Positions 25,451 to 34,019 of a DNA stretch of 64,000 nt are shown here, one piece after another. The notes beneath the pieces are model-generated. The model was not told the DNA's origin, made no database searches, and worked only from the letters and a program-made list of their open reading frames with translations. The translations under genes were made by a program, and so were the position numbers. Positions within the stretch are counted from its first letter, which is position 1, and every line of letters begins with the position of its first letter. The DNA is from Stenotrophomonas maltophilia. Lineage in GTDB: Bacteria > Pseudomonadota > Gammaproteobacteria > Xanthomonadales > Xanthomonadaceae. Location: the NCBI GenBank assembly GCA_009912235.1, contig WNDS01000001.1, forward strand, positions 310,001 to 374,000. Direction: 5' to 3'.

Positions 25451-26799
25451 CGGGCGGCTACCAGGAACGCGAGGGCAAGGGCTTCGACAATGGAGCCGGT
25501 GGTCAGCGCGGCCAGCAGCATCTTCCACTGCTGCACCGGCACGCTGCCCATGGTCTCCCCGGTGCGGCCGTTGACCGCGATGTAATGCAGCATGCCGCCG
25601 TTGCGGCCGGGTTGGTGGTACGAATACAGCCACACCGGCAGGTACATCGACACCCAGCGCGTGCCATGCACCTCCAGCTGTTCCTGCTCCCAGCGCACGC
25701 CACGGTCGTAGCGGCGCACCGTGGCTTCCACTTCCGAGCGCGCGATCGACAGCAGCTGGTCCTCCAGCCGCGGCCGCAGTGCCTCCACATCCACGTTGCG
25801 TTTTTCCGAGGTGAAGCCGAGCAGGTAGGACGCGTTCCACTTTAGCGCGTTCTGGGTATCGAACGGCAGGATGGTGTTGATGATGTTGTTGGTGTTGACG
25901 CTGACATCGAGATTGCCGCGCTCGGCCGACGATTCCAGCGGCAGGTCGTCCACGGTGAAATCGACCTGGCGTTCCACCTGGTAGATGTCAGCGTCGTAGT
26001 AGGTCTGCTTGTTGTTGTCGTTGCCGCGGGTGTATTCGGCGGTCTTGATCTCACCCTTGCCGGCCACCGCCGCGCTGACATTGCTGTCCACGATCATGTA
26101 GGGCATGTACACGCCCACCACGTTCTCGGGGGTGAATTTATCCTTGAACGCCTTCAGCGCGAACAGCCGGCGCTTGTCGACGAACTGGCGGATGCGCGCC
26201 ACCGCATCGTTCTTGGCGATGCGGAACGGCAGCACCGCATCGGGCACCGCACCGTTGCTGATCTGCTCGTTCACCCCGAACACATGGCGGCACCAGTGGC
26301 AGCGTGCGGTCATCGCGGTTTCGGTGTTGATGGTCACTTCCGCGCCGCAGCCGCTGCACTTGAAGGTCATCAGGCTGGCGGTGTCGGCCTCGATGTCACG
26401 CGCGCCGGAGGCGATGATCGTGCCCTGCAGGTGGTCCAGGTCATCGCTGAGCCCGAAGGCTTCCTGCACGCGCGTGCTCTGCCACTCGTGGCGGCAGTAC
26501 AGGCAGACCAGCACGTCGCTGCCGATCTTCAGCCGAACGTCGGTGGCGCCGCACTTCGGGCAGCGGTTGGCACCGTCCTTCAGTTCCTCCGAAGCGGTGT
26601 CCAGCGCCACCGGATCGGGCGCTTCCACTTCGTTGCGGATCGCCTCGGGCAGCTGCGCGGTGTCCAGCGGAAAACTGCCGGGCAGCGGCGGGACATCCTG
26701 CGGCGAGCCGGGGCCACTGGGGGCGGCGTCGGGCAATGGCGGGAGCATCGCCGCCGCCGGGGACGGCAGCGGCGGCGGCGTGTTTCCAGGCGTGGACAT
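25447..26799 (-). CDS. Double zinc-ribbon (TFIIB-like) membrane-associated protein, YdjG-like
   Basis: A 450-residue protein. A Pro-rich tail (1-45) leads to two zinc ribbons: CPKCGATDVRLKIG...CLYC (about 79-102) and CSGCGAEVTINTETAMTARC (about 148-167). A large mixed alpha/beta region follows with NVVGVYMPYMIVDSNVSA and WVSMYLPVWLYSYHQPG, and one C-terminal hydrophobic segment. This architecture matches proteins described as TFIIB-type zinc ribbon, including YdjG, which with YdjH recruits PspA to stressed membranes in Bacillus. It lies 18 bases after the SPFH gene. Confidence 0.8.
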   Translation of the reverse strand: MSTPGNTPPPLPSPAAAMLPPLPDAAPSGPGSPQDVPPLPGSFPLDTAQLPEAIRNEVEAPDPVALDTASEELKDGANRCPKCGATDVRLKIGSDVLVCLYCRHEWQSTRVQEAFGLSDDLDHLQGTIIASGARDIEADTASLMTFKCSGCGAEVTINTETAMTARCHWCRHVFGVNEQISNGAVPDAVLPFRIAKNDAVARIRQFVDKRRLFALKAFKDKFTPENVVGVYMPYMIVDSNVSAAVAGKGEIKTAEYTRGNDNNKQTYYDADIYQVERQVDFTVDDLPLESSAERGNLDVSVNTNNIINTILPFDTQNALKWNASYLLGFTSEKRNVDVEALRPRLEDQLLSIARSEVEATVRRYDRGVRWEQEQLEVHGTRWVSMYLPVWLYSYHQPGRNGGMLHYIAVNGRTGETMGSVPVQQWKMLLAALTTGSIVEALALAFLVAAR

Positions 26800-26817
26800 G
26801 GTGGTCGTGCGTCCTGC

Positions 26818-27957
26818 TTACAGGCCCAGTGCCTTGGCCTTGAGCGCGTCATAGTCGCCCTGGGTGATCAGCCCCAGGTCGAGCATTTCCTTGGCATTCT
26901 TCAGCTTGGCCACCGGGTCGTCAGCGGCCGGGGGAACCGGCTGCTGCATGCCGCCCACGCCGAACATGCCCGAGGCCATGCCGACGCCGACCAGCCCGGC
27001 TGCACCGCCGTTCTCGCCGGCCGACTGGATGCCCTGCGCCACGCTGGCCTGCAGGTTGGAATTGCCACGGGCACCGGCCAGCGCGTCGGCGCGGTGCACG
27101 GTCTTGAGCAGTTCGCGGGTGTTGGCGTCGTACTCGATGGAAACGATGGCGGTCTTGACGATGGCCAGGCCGCGATCGGAGTTCCACTGGTAACCCTGTT
27201 CCACCGCCGCCGACAGGCTCTGCGCGAAGCCCAGCGAATCCTGCTGCAGGCGGGTGATGCGGTTGCCCTTGGACGGATCGTTGGTGTACAGGCTGAACGC
27301 CGGGGCCAGCGAGCCGACCACTTCATTGAACAGCTGGCTGGCCGCGGCGTTGTCCAGATCGGTGAAGTCGAACACCTGGCCCGGCTGCAGGTAGCTGGCC
27401 GGTACGAAGTTCTTCACGAACAGGATCGGGTCGACGATCTTCAGCGTGTAGGAGCCGCGCGTCAGCGCACCCACCTGGGTGCCGAGGAAGCCGTCGTCCC
27501 AGTAGATTTCCGACTGGGTGCCGAAACGGTTGTCCGGCAGTTCCTTCAGCGAGACGAAGACGGCTGCCTGCTGCGCGCCCGGCTGGCCGCCGAACTTGAA
27601 GCGTTCCCAGCTCTGGCGGATCAGCGGGCCGACCAGGCCGTCGCCGGCGAAGATCGACTGTGAGTTGAGGTCGTCCGAACGCCATTCATAGCCACCGGCC
27701 TCGGCGACGAAGGCGGTCACCTTGCCGTCCTGCATCAGCAGCAGGCCGTAGCCTTCGGGCACCACGATCTTCGAACCGTTGATGATGATGTTCGACGACG
27801 CGCTGGTGTTCGAGCCATGCCCGGCATTGGTGCCGCGCGGCACCGCAGCGAACAGCGCCGCCGTGGACGGCAGGCCCGCCGGAACGGTGTAGAAATCCTT
27901 CCACTGGTCAGCCAGAACGCCGCCGACCGCACCCTTCACCGCCTGTACCAGACCCAT
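26818..27957 (-). CDS. SPFH domain protein with C-terminal SHOCT motif, YdjI-like
   Basis: A 379-residue protein. The N-terminal helix (MGLVQAVKGAVGGVLADQWK), then SKIVVPEGYGLLLMQDGK and YDANTRELLKTVHRA belong to the SPFH family often called virion core protein-like. The last ~30 residues (AKLKNAKEMLDLGLITQGDY) are a SHOCT oligomerisation motif. I start at 27957; a longer frame adds residues with no family match. First gene of a three-gene operon with zinc-ribbon and small membrane proteins, the set found as ydjGHI next to pspA in Bacillus. No PspA gene is seen here. Confidence 0.83.
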   Translation of the reverse strand: MGLVQAVKGAVGGVLADQWKDFYTVPAGLPSTAALFAAVPRGTNAGHGSNTSASSNIIINGSKIVVPEGYGLLLMQDGKVTAFVAEAGGYEWRSDDLNSQSIFAGDGLVGPLIRQSWERFKFGGQPGAQQAAVFVSLKELPDNRFGTQSEIYWDDGFLGTQVGALTRGSYTLKIVDPILFVKNFVPASYLQPGQVFDFTDLDNAAASQLFNEVVGSLAPAFSLYTNDPSKGNRITRLQQDSLGFAQSLSAAVEQGYQWNSDRGLAIVKTAIVSIEYDANTRELLKTVHRADALAGARGNSNLQASVAQGIQSAGENGGAAGLVGVGMASGMFGVGGMQQPVPPAADDPVAKLKNAKEMLDLGLITQGDYDALKAKALGL

Positions 27958-28213
27958 GACTACCCCGTGTGATGTGTGGGCGGGCACGCTGCCCGCCGGG
28001 ACGCGCCGACTATATCAGCGTCATGGCGGCTGCTGCGGTGCGCGGTGCGGCCTGTCGCCGGCCGATGCACGGCCGTTCATGCGCCCCACCCGGCGCGGCG
28101 CGCATGCGTGCCCCCGGGGGGGCGCAGGCGCGTCTATTCCGGTGCAGGCGTGCGCGCACCGCGATGCCGCCGCCGCACGTCGCGTGCCGTCCGGGGCGTC
28201 GTCAGCATCAGCG

Positions 28214-28492
28214 TCAGCCGGGCAAGTCGCACTTCATCCTGCCATCGACGTAGTAGGGCTTGGGCGCCTGCGGGTTGGCCGACGTCTTCTCGAACACCAC
28301 TTCGAACGAGCCGGTATCGGCGCTGCCCTTGCGCTCGCTGCAGGCGTCCTGCAGCTTCTTCTTCACCGCGGTGATGCCGGCCTCGCGGTTGGCGCCCTCG
28401 GCGCTGTTGGTCAGGTTCACGGTCTCGGCCGAGGCCAGCGTGCTGGCAGCAAGCAGGCAGGTGGCCAGCAGCGTGCGGTAGGTCAGGCGCAT
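28214..28492 (-). CDS. Small exported protein, unknown
   Basis: A 92-residue protein. MRLTYRTLLATCLLAASTLA is a clear signal peptide cut after ASA. The mature ~70 residues (ETVNLTNSAEGANREAGITA, VFEKTSANPQAPKPYYVDG) contain two cysteines (DACSER, MKCDLPG) that could form a disulfide in the periplasm. No family is recognised. Stand-alone gene between the SPFH operon and a LysR gene. Confidence 0.65.
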   Translation of the reverse strand: MRLTYRTLLATCLLAASTLASAETVNLTNSAEGANREAGITAVKKKLQDACSERKGSADTGSFEVVFEKTSANPQAPKPYYVDGRMKCDLPG

Positions 28493-28604
28493 GGTGTCTC
28501 CGGGCAGGAATGAAGGGGCCACCCGCCAGCGGGCAGCCCGGCCAGCATAGGCAGGCACGGTTAACGCCGCGCGAGGCCAACGTCGCCAGCTCGGCGTGGC
28601 GATC

Positions 28605-29492
28605 TCACGCCTCGAACAGCGCCCTGGCCTCATCGAAAATGCGCAGCAGGCTGTCGGCCACGGTGCAGATCGGCAGATCCTGGCGGTCCTGCCGGCGGGT
28701 CAGCAGGAAGATGCTGCGCGGCGGGTGCACCGGCCCCAGTGGGCAGTGCTGCAGCCCCGGCGTCACCCGGCCCAGGTAATGCGGCAGCAGCGCGATGCCA
28801 ACGCCGGTGCTGGCCGCGGCCGCCTGCGCCAGCTGGTTGTTGGCACGGAACGCCGCCCGTGCCTGCGGGAAGGTACGCGCCAGCCACAGGGCCTCGGGCA
28901 GGAACGCGGTGGCTTCGCCGAACCCCACCAGGGGCGGCAGCTCCCCGGCCGCCACCCGCTGGCAGTGCTCGGCCGTGCCGTAGAAACCAAACGCCATCCG
29001 GCCCAGCGGCCGGGCGATGAAATCGCCGTCCTGCGGCGCATCCAGGCGCACGGTGATATCGGTCACGTGGCGCTCCAGGCTGACCGGGCGCAGGTCCGAC
29101 GCCAGGTCGATGTCCAGCCCGGGGTAGTGCAGCGGCACCTGTGCCAGCGGCAAGGTCAGGAAGCCCTGGGCCAGCGCCGGCGGCGCATTCACCCGAACCA
29201 GCCCGCGTGGCGTGCCGTCGCGCTGCCCGCGCCCGAGCGTCTGCACGGCGGTTTCCATTTCACCGGCGGCGGCCAGCGCATGGGTACCGGCGGGGGTCAG
29301 CACGTAGCCCTGCGGGCGGCGCTCCATCAGCTTTTCGCCCAGCGTGGTTTCCAGCGAATGCAGCCGGCGGGAGATGGTCGAGTGGTTGGTGCCCAGCGCA
29401 CGCGCCGCCGCCGACAGGCTGCCGTAGCGGCCCAGCGCAAGGAATACGCGGATGTCCTGCCAGTCCGGGTCTGTGCGTTTTTTATCATCCAT
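28605..29492 (-). CDS. LysR-type transcriptional regulator
   Basis: A 295-residue regulator. The N-terminal DNA-binding domain reads WQDIRVFLALGRYGSLSAAA and NHSTISRRLHSLETTLGEKL. The effector domain runs from about residue 95 to the end (PLGRMAFGFYGTAEHCQ, STGVGIALLPHYLG). It belongs to the branch that often sits beside dehydrogenase genes, and here it is divergent from the SDR-tautomerase pair at 29607 across 114 bp, its probable target. Confidence 0.92.
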   Translation of the reverse strand: MDDKKRTDPDWQDIRVFLALGRYGSLSAAARALGTNHSTISRRLHSLETTLGEKLMERRPQGYVLTPAGTHALAAAGEMETAVQTLGRGQRDGTPRGLVRVNAPPALAQGFLTLPLAQVPLHYPGLDIDLASDLRPVSLERHVTDITVRLDAPQDGDFIARPLGRMAFGFYGTAEHCQRVAAGELPPLVGFGEATAFLPEALWLARTFPQARAAFRANNQLAQAAAASTGVGIALLPHYLGRVTPGLQHCPLGPVHPPRSIFLLTRRQDRQDLPICTVADSLLRIFDEARALFEA

Positions 29493-29606
29493 TGATCGAG
29501 AATAGCGGATTTTCGAACAGAACCCGCCTGCCTAGAGTGAGCGCCACCCCATGCGGCGGCCGTCCTGACGGCGCCAAAGGGGCTCCCTCACTCAACAGGA
29601 ATGGTC

Positions 29607-30317
29607 ATGAGCACTACCCGTAAAGTCGCCCTCGTCACCGGTGCCTCGCAGGGGCTGGGCGAAGGCATTGCCCGCGCCTATCTGGCCCGCGGTTACCGCG
29701 TGGTCGCCACCTCGCGCCGCATCGCACCCTCGGCCTCGTCCGACTACCTGGCCATCGCCGCCGATATCAGCGATCCGGCAACCGGCCGCCATCTGGTCGA
29801 GCAGGCGCTGGCCCACTTCGGCCGCCTCGATACGCTGGTGAACAATGCCGGCATTTTCATCACCAGCCCGTTCACCCAGTACACGCCGGCGCAGTACCGC
29901 GACATGCTGGCCACCAACCTGGATGGCTTCTTCAATACCACCCAGCCGGCCATCGAGGCGATGCTGGCGCAGGGCGGTGGCCACGTCGTGCAGATCACCA
30001 CCACGCTGGTGGACAAGGCCAATTCCAACGTGCCCTCGGTGCGGGCTTCGCTGACCAAGGGTGGCCTGGATGCCGCCACCCGCAGCCTGGCCATCGAATA
30101 TGCCGCGCGCAACATCCGCGTCAACGCGGTCTCGCCGGGCATCATCAACACGCCGATGCACCCGGTGGCCAGCCACCCGGCGCTGGCCGGCCTGCACCCG
30201 ATGCAGCGCCTGGGCAGCGTGGAGGACATCGCCCGGGCCGTGCTGTACCTGGAGGATGCCGGCTTCGTGACCGGCGAGACCCTGCACGTGGACGGTGGCC
30301 AGATCGCTGGCGCCTGA
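29607..30317 (+). CDS. SDR family oxidoreductase with atypical active site
   Basis: A 236-residue SDR. I take the ATG at 29607 (MSTTRKVALVTGASQGLGEG) because AGGA is 6 bases upstream; the ATG at 29601 touches that site. Cofactor motif TGASQGLG and NNAGIF are intact. In the usual YxxxK position the sequence is RASLTKGGLDAAT: the lysine is present but Ala replaces the catalytic Tyr. I recall similar ASLTKGG sequences among SDRs, so this may be a subfamily trait. It is followed by a tautomerase gene 33 bp later and is divergent from a LysR gene. Confidence 0.85.
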   Translation: MSTTRKVALVTGASQGLGEGIARAYLARGYRVVATSRRIAPSASSDYLAIAADISDPATGRHLVEQALAHFGRLDTLVNNAGIFITSPFTQYTPAQYRDMLATNLDGFFNTTQPAIEAMLAQGGGHVVQITTTLVDKANSNVPSVRASLTKGGLDAATRSLAIEYAARNIRVNAVSPGIINTPMHPVASHPALAGLHPMQRLGSVEDIARAVLYLEDAGFVTGETLHVDGGQIAGA

Positions 30318-30350
30318 GCCCATTCATGAGCCCACTACCGGAGCAACGAC

Positions 30351-30593
30351 ATGCCCTACGTGAACATCAAGGTAACCCGCGAAGGCACCCGGCCCGGCGC
30401 CAGCGCTACCACGCCGGAACAGAAGAAAGCGCTGATCCACGGCGTCAGCGCGCTGCTGTACGAGGTGATGGGCAAGGCGCCCGAATCGACCTTCGTGGTC
30501 ATCGACGAAGTGGACCTAGACAGCTGGGGCGTGGGCGGGGTGACCACGCCGGAATTCCGCGCGCGCCAGGCCGGCACCACGGCGCCGGGTTGA
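30351..30593 (+). CDS. 4-Oxalocrotonate tautomerase family enzyme
   Basis: An 80-residue protein, MPYVNIKVTREGTRPGASAT. After Met removal Pro1 is the catalytic base of the tautomerase superfamily; the TPEQKKALIHGVSALL helix and FVVIDEVDLDSWGVGG region match 4-oxalocrotonate tautomerase-like enzymes. It is slightly longer than the classic 62-residue form. It probably forms an operon with the SDR just upstream. The Leu codon CTA at 30516-30524 region lies in CCTAG, a rare sequence here. The substrate is unknown. Confidence 0.87.
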   Translation: MPYVNIKVTREGTRPGASATTPEQKKALIHGVSALLYEVMGKAPESTFVVIDEVDLDSWGVGGVTTPEFRARQAGTTAPG

Positions 30594-30598
30594 AGGTC

Positions 30599-31507
30599 TC
30601 AGCTGCCCAGGCGCGGCAGGCACCGTGGCGGAGTTGCGGTGATCTGCTCGATCAGCCGGGTGACGATCGGCGAGGCTTCATTGTGGCGGTACACCGCGGC
30701 AATGGTGGACACGATCGGGGCGCCGGCAATGGGCAGATAGACCATGCCGGGCAGGGCAACCGCAACGCGCAGGGCCGAGGGGACGATCGCCACGCTGCCC
30801 ACGCCCACCGAAACCTGCGCCAGCACGGCCGGCAGATGGCCCGGCTGTGCGCAGACCTTGGGAATGAAGTTGCCGCGGCGTGCCACTTCCATGGCACCTG
30901 CGGCCTGTTCGGGCATCACGAACCAGTCCTGCGCCAGCGAGGCCGGCTGCACCGGGGTACCGGTGCAGCCGGCCGGGTGGGTCTCGGCCACGGCCACGCA
31001 GAACTGGTCCTCCACCAGATCGTGGAAGGCCAGGCTGCGCGGCAGTGCCATCGGCATGCGGCAGAATGCAAGGTCCAGCTGGCCTTCGTCCAGCATCGCC
31101 GGCAGCACGCCCATCGGCCATTCACTGACCTGCAGATCCGCAGCCGGGTGGGCGTCGCGGAACTGGCGAAGCTGCTCCTGCAGCGTGCCGGCAAACACCG
31201 CCGAACCGACGTAGCCCAAGGCCAGGCGGCCGATCTCCCCGCGGCCGGCACGCCGCCCCGCGGTCTCGGCGCGCTCGAACTGCATCAGCACATCGCGCGC
31301 TTCACGCAGGAAGATCTCACCGGCCGACGTCAGCGCCACGGTGCGGCTGCTGCGGTCGAGCAGGCGCGCACCCAGGCGGCGCTCGATCTCCTGGATCTGC
31401 ACGCTCAATGTGGGCGTGGCGATGCCCAGCCGCAGCGCGGCGCGGCCGAAATGCAGCTCCTCGGCGATGGCCACGTAGTACTCCAGATGGCGCCGTTCCA
31501 TCGTCAT
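30599..31507 (-). CDS. LysR-type transcriptional regulator
   Basis: A 302-residue regulator of the BenM/CatM-like branch: MERRHLEYYVAIAEELHFGR, then ATPTLSVQIQEIERRLGARL form the helix-turn-helix. The effector domain starts near residue 95 (RLALGYVGSAVFAGTLQEQL). The start at 31501 (MERR) is more typical than 31507. It converges on the tautomerase gene with 5 bp between them. A perfect palindrome lies 6 bp upstream of its start, fitting autoregulation and control of the divergent gene. Confidence 0.9.
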   Translation of the reverse strand: MTMERRHLEYYVAIAEELHFGRAALRLGIATPTLSVQIQEIERRLGARLLDRSSRTVALTSAGEIFLREARDVLMQFERAETAGRRAGRGEIGRLALGYVGSAVFAGTLQEQLRQFRDAHPAADLQVSEWPMGVLPAMLDEGQLDLAFCRMPMALPRSLAFHDLVEDQFCVAVAETHPAGCTGTPVQPASLAQDWFVMPEQAAGAMEVARRGNFIPKVCAQPGHLPAVLAQVSVGVGSVAIVPSALRVAVALPGMVYLPIAGAPIVSTIAAVYRHNEASPIVTRLIEQITATPPRCLPRLGS

Positions 31508-31512
31508 TCCAT

Positions 31513-31531
31513 TGTTAGGTGCAACCTAACA
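31513..31531. promoter_or_regulatory. Palindromic operator candidate at LysR start
   Basis: TGTTAGGT-GCA-ACCTAACA is a perfect 8-bp inverted repeat located 6 bases upstream of the LysR gene at 30599-31507 and about 125 bp before the exported protein gene on the other strand. It contains the T-N11-A spacing expected of LysR sites and would let the regulator repress itself. Confidence 0.55.
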
Positions 31532-31655
31532 TAGCCAAAAAACACCGTGAATGAAATAAACGGACCGGGCTGCTCCAATGCCTGCCAGTGCCGCGCAACC
31601 CGGGCTGCCATCCCCGGCCCAGCGCGGCGCCGCCGTCATCCCCCCGAGCGTTGCC

Positions 31656-32105
31656 ATGCCACGACACCTGCTGTTCGCGCTCCCTCTGCTCCTGCTGCTG
31701 CCCAGCGCCCGCGCTTCGGCCGATAGCACTGAAATCCCCGAGATCCCCGAGCTCCCCGATGCCGCTGACACCGGCCGCGTGCTGGACGCGCTGGCGATGA
31801 GCGAGGCCAACGCCTCGGCGTGGCGCTACGCGTTCGATGCCATCGCCGCCTGCGATGTGACACGTGTGCACCACGAACTGTTCGACATCCGCGCGGTGCG
31901 CTCACCGCAGGTGGCCCCGGCACTGGCCGCCGGCTATGACGGCGCGCAGGTGCTGGCCGGGCCGTACCCGCTGCTGCGCAGCCATATGGCCACGCTGCGC
32001 GGCGCCGAGCGTGCCTGCGTTGCGCAGGGCGATGCACGCAGCCAGCAGCGCGTGATCGAAGCGGTCTCCAGCCTGCTGTCCTACATCGCCGACCAGCCGC
32101 TGTAA
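31656..32105 (+). CDS. Exported protein, unknown
   Basis: A 149-residue protein starting MPRHLLFALPLLLLLPSARA, a signal peptide cut near ASA. The mature part begins with an acidic Ile-Pro-Glu repeat (TEIPEIPELPDAADTG) and continues as a helical domain with a single Cys (AIAACDVTRVHHELFDI) and another at ERACVAQG. I recognise no family. It ends 14 bp before the penicillin-binding protein gene, so the two may be co-transcribed. Confidence 0.65.
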   Translation: MPRHLLFALPLLLLLPSARASADSTEIPEIPELPDAADTGRVLDALAMSEANASAWRYAFDAIAACDVTRVHHELFDIRAVRSPQVAPALAAGYDGAQVLAGPYPLLRSHMATLRGAERACVAQGDARSQQRVIEAVSSLLSYIADQPL

Positions 32106-32119
32106 GCAGGCCTGCGCGC

Positions 32120-33904
32120 ATGCCGTTCCTGAAGCAGTTCCGCCCGCACGGTGCCCGCCGGCCCGCGCAGCGCACCGCCGGCAGCCGTTACGACGTCCGC
32201 ATCCGCTTCCGCCTGGTGTGTGCGGCCATGGCCATGATGGGCGTGGCCCTGGTGCTGCGCGCGGCCGATGTGCAGGTGATCAACCGCGGCTTCTACATGA
32301 AGGAAGCCGAGGCGCGCATGCTGCACCGCCGCTCGCTGCGCGCGCACCGGGGCACGCTGTACGACCGCAACGGCGTGGTCATTGCCGGTTCTGCGCCGGT
32401 GGCCTCGCTGTGGCTGGACCCGCGCGAGTTCAACGAGGCCGGCGGCACGCCACAGGCGCTGGCCGCGGCCACCAGCATCGATGTGCAGCAGCTGGCTGCA
32501 CTGCTGCGCCGGCACCGCCACCGCCGGTTCGTCTACCTGCCCGGCTACCGGCGGCGCGATCCAGACCAGTTGGCGCGTGTTGCCGCCGCCGCACCGGCCG
32601 GGGTGCACAGCCGGCAGGAGTTCCGGCGCTTCTACCCGCAGGCCGAGCACTTCGCGCAGCTGGTGGGCACCACCAACATCGAGGGGAAGGGGCAGGAAGG
32701 GCTGGAGCTGGTGATGGAGGCGCGCCTGGCCGGGCACCCGGGCCACCAGGAGGTCATTGCCGACCGGCTCGGCCGGGCCGTGGAACTGCACGGGGCAGGG
32801 CAGCCTGCGGTGCCGGGCGAGGATATCCACCTCACGGTCGATGCGCGCATGCAGTACGCCATCTACACCGGGCTGCAGGCGGCCATGGATGAATTCGGCG
32901 CGGCGGCGGCGAGCGTGGTGGTGCTCGAGATCGGCAGCGACGAGGTCATCGCGATGGTCAACTGGCCCTCCTACAACAACAACCGCCCAACCGAAGGCAA
33001 CAGCGGCGTGCGCAGGAACCGCGCGGTGACCGATGTGTTCGAGCCGGGCAGCACGGTCAAGCCGTTCACAGTATCGGCCGCGCTGGATGCCGGCGTGGTC
33101 ACGCCATCGACGGTTTTCGATACCTCGCCCGGCTGGATCCAGAACGGGTGTTTCGTGACCCGCGACTAGCGCAACCTGGGGGTGCTGGACACCACCAGCA
33201 TCCTGACCAAAAGCTCCAACGTCGGCGTTTCGCTGATCTCGCGACGGCTGAGCAACGCCCAGCTGCACGACACACTGGTGCGGCTGGGCGTGGGGCGGGT
33301 CACCGGCAGCGGGTTTCCCGGCGAACGCAGTGGCGCCATTCCATCCATTGCGCGCTGGTCGGGCACCACCAAGCAGACGATGGCCTATGGCTACGGCCTG
33401 TCGATGACCACGCTGCAGCTGGCCAACGCGTACGCCACACTGGCCAACCATGGCGTGCGCGTGCAGCCCCGCTTCGAACGGGGCACGCCGCGGGTCTGTT
33501 CGCGCGCAGTGCCGGCTGCGGTGGCCGACCAGGTGATGCGCATGCTGCGCACGGTCACCGCCCCCGGCGGCACGGCGGCCAAGGCGCAGATCGCCGGCTA
33601 CAGCGTGGCTGGCAAGACCGGCACCGCACGCAAAGCCTGTGCCGGCGGCTACGAGCGTCGCTACATGTTCCTGTTCGCGGGTATCGCACCGGCCGAGCAC
33701 CCGCGCTACGCGGTGGCCGTGGTGGTGGATGACCCCGACACACGCAAGGGCCATTACGGCGGCGGCTCGGTGGCGGCGCCCATCTTCAGCCGGGTGATGG
33801 CCCGGGTGCTGGGCCTGTCCGACGTCGCGCCGGATGCCGCCCCAATCACTTCAGGCACTCCAGCCGCCCGCCGCGAGGGCGGGGGCGGCGCAGCGGGCAG
33901 ATGA
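32120..33904 (+). pseudogene. Class B penicillin-binding protein (FtsI-like) with internal amber codon
   Basis: Reconstructed ~594-residue transpeptidase. One N-terminal membrane segment (FRLVCAAMAMMGVALVLRAA, about 33-52), a dimerisation domain with RGTLYDRNGVVIA, and a transpeptidase domain with all three active-site motifs: Ser311 in GSTVKPF, SSN in TKSSNVGV, and KTG in VAGKTGTARK. Codon 350 is TAG (33167-33169), between the first two motifs; the same frame continues to 33904. CAG (Gln) or TGG (Trp) would each differ by one transition. It is not in a dcw cluster, so it is a second FtsI-type enzyme. A terminator hairpin follows. Confidence 0.83.
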
Positions 33905-33928
33905 GCGGCAGCTGACCCACGCCAGGGG

Positions 33929-33965
33929 CCGACCCAAGGCGCGCTTGACCGCCGCCTTGGGTCGG
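33929..33965 (+). terminator. Terminator hairpin after penicillin-binding protein gene
   Basis: CCGACCCAAGGCG (33929-33941), an 11-base loop, then CGCCTTGGGTCGG (33953-33965): a perfect 13-bp stem 24 bases after the stop. It separates that gene from the promoter region of the epoxide hydrolase. Confidence 0.7.
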
Positions 33966-33973
33966 AGGATTAT

Positions 33974-33989
33974 TGTAGCGGTCGTTACA
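33974..33989. promoter_or_regulatory. Candidate TetR operator upstream of hydrolase operon
   Basis: TGTAGCG-GT-CGTTACA is an inverted repeat with one mismatch, of the TGTA(A/G)CG-N2-CGTTACA form bound by many TetR repressors. It lies ~30 bp before the epoxide hydrolase start, and a TetR gene ends the same gene run at 36446-37033. Confidence 0.6.
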
Positions 33990-34019
33990 GTTACTTCCTC
34001 CAACCCTCAGGTGTCTCCC

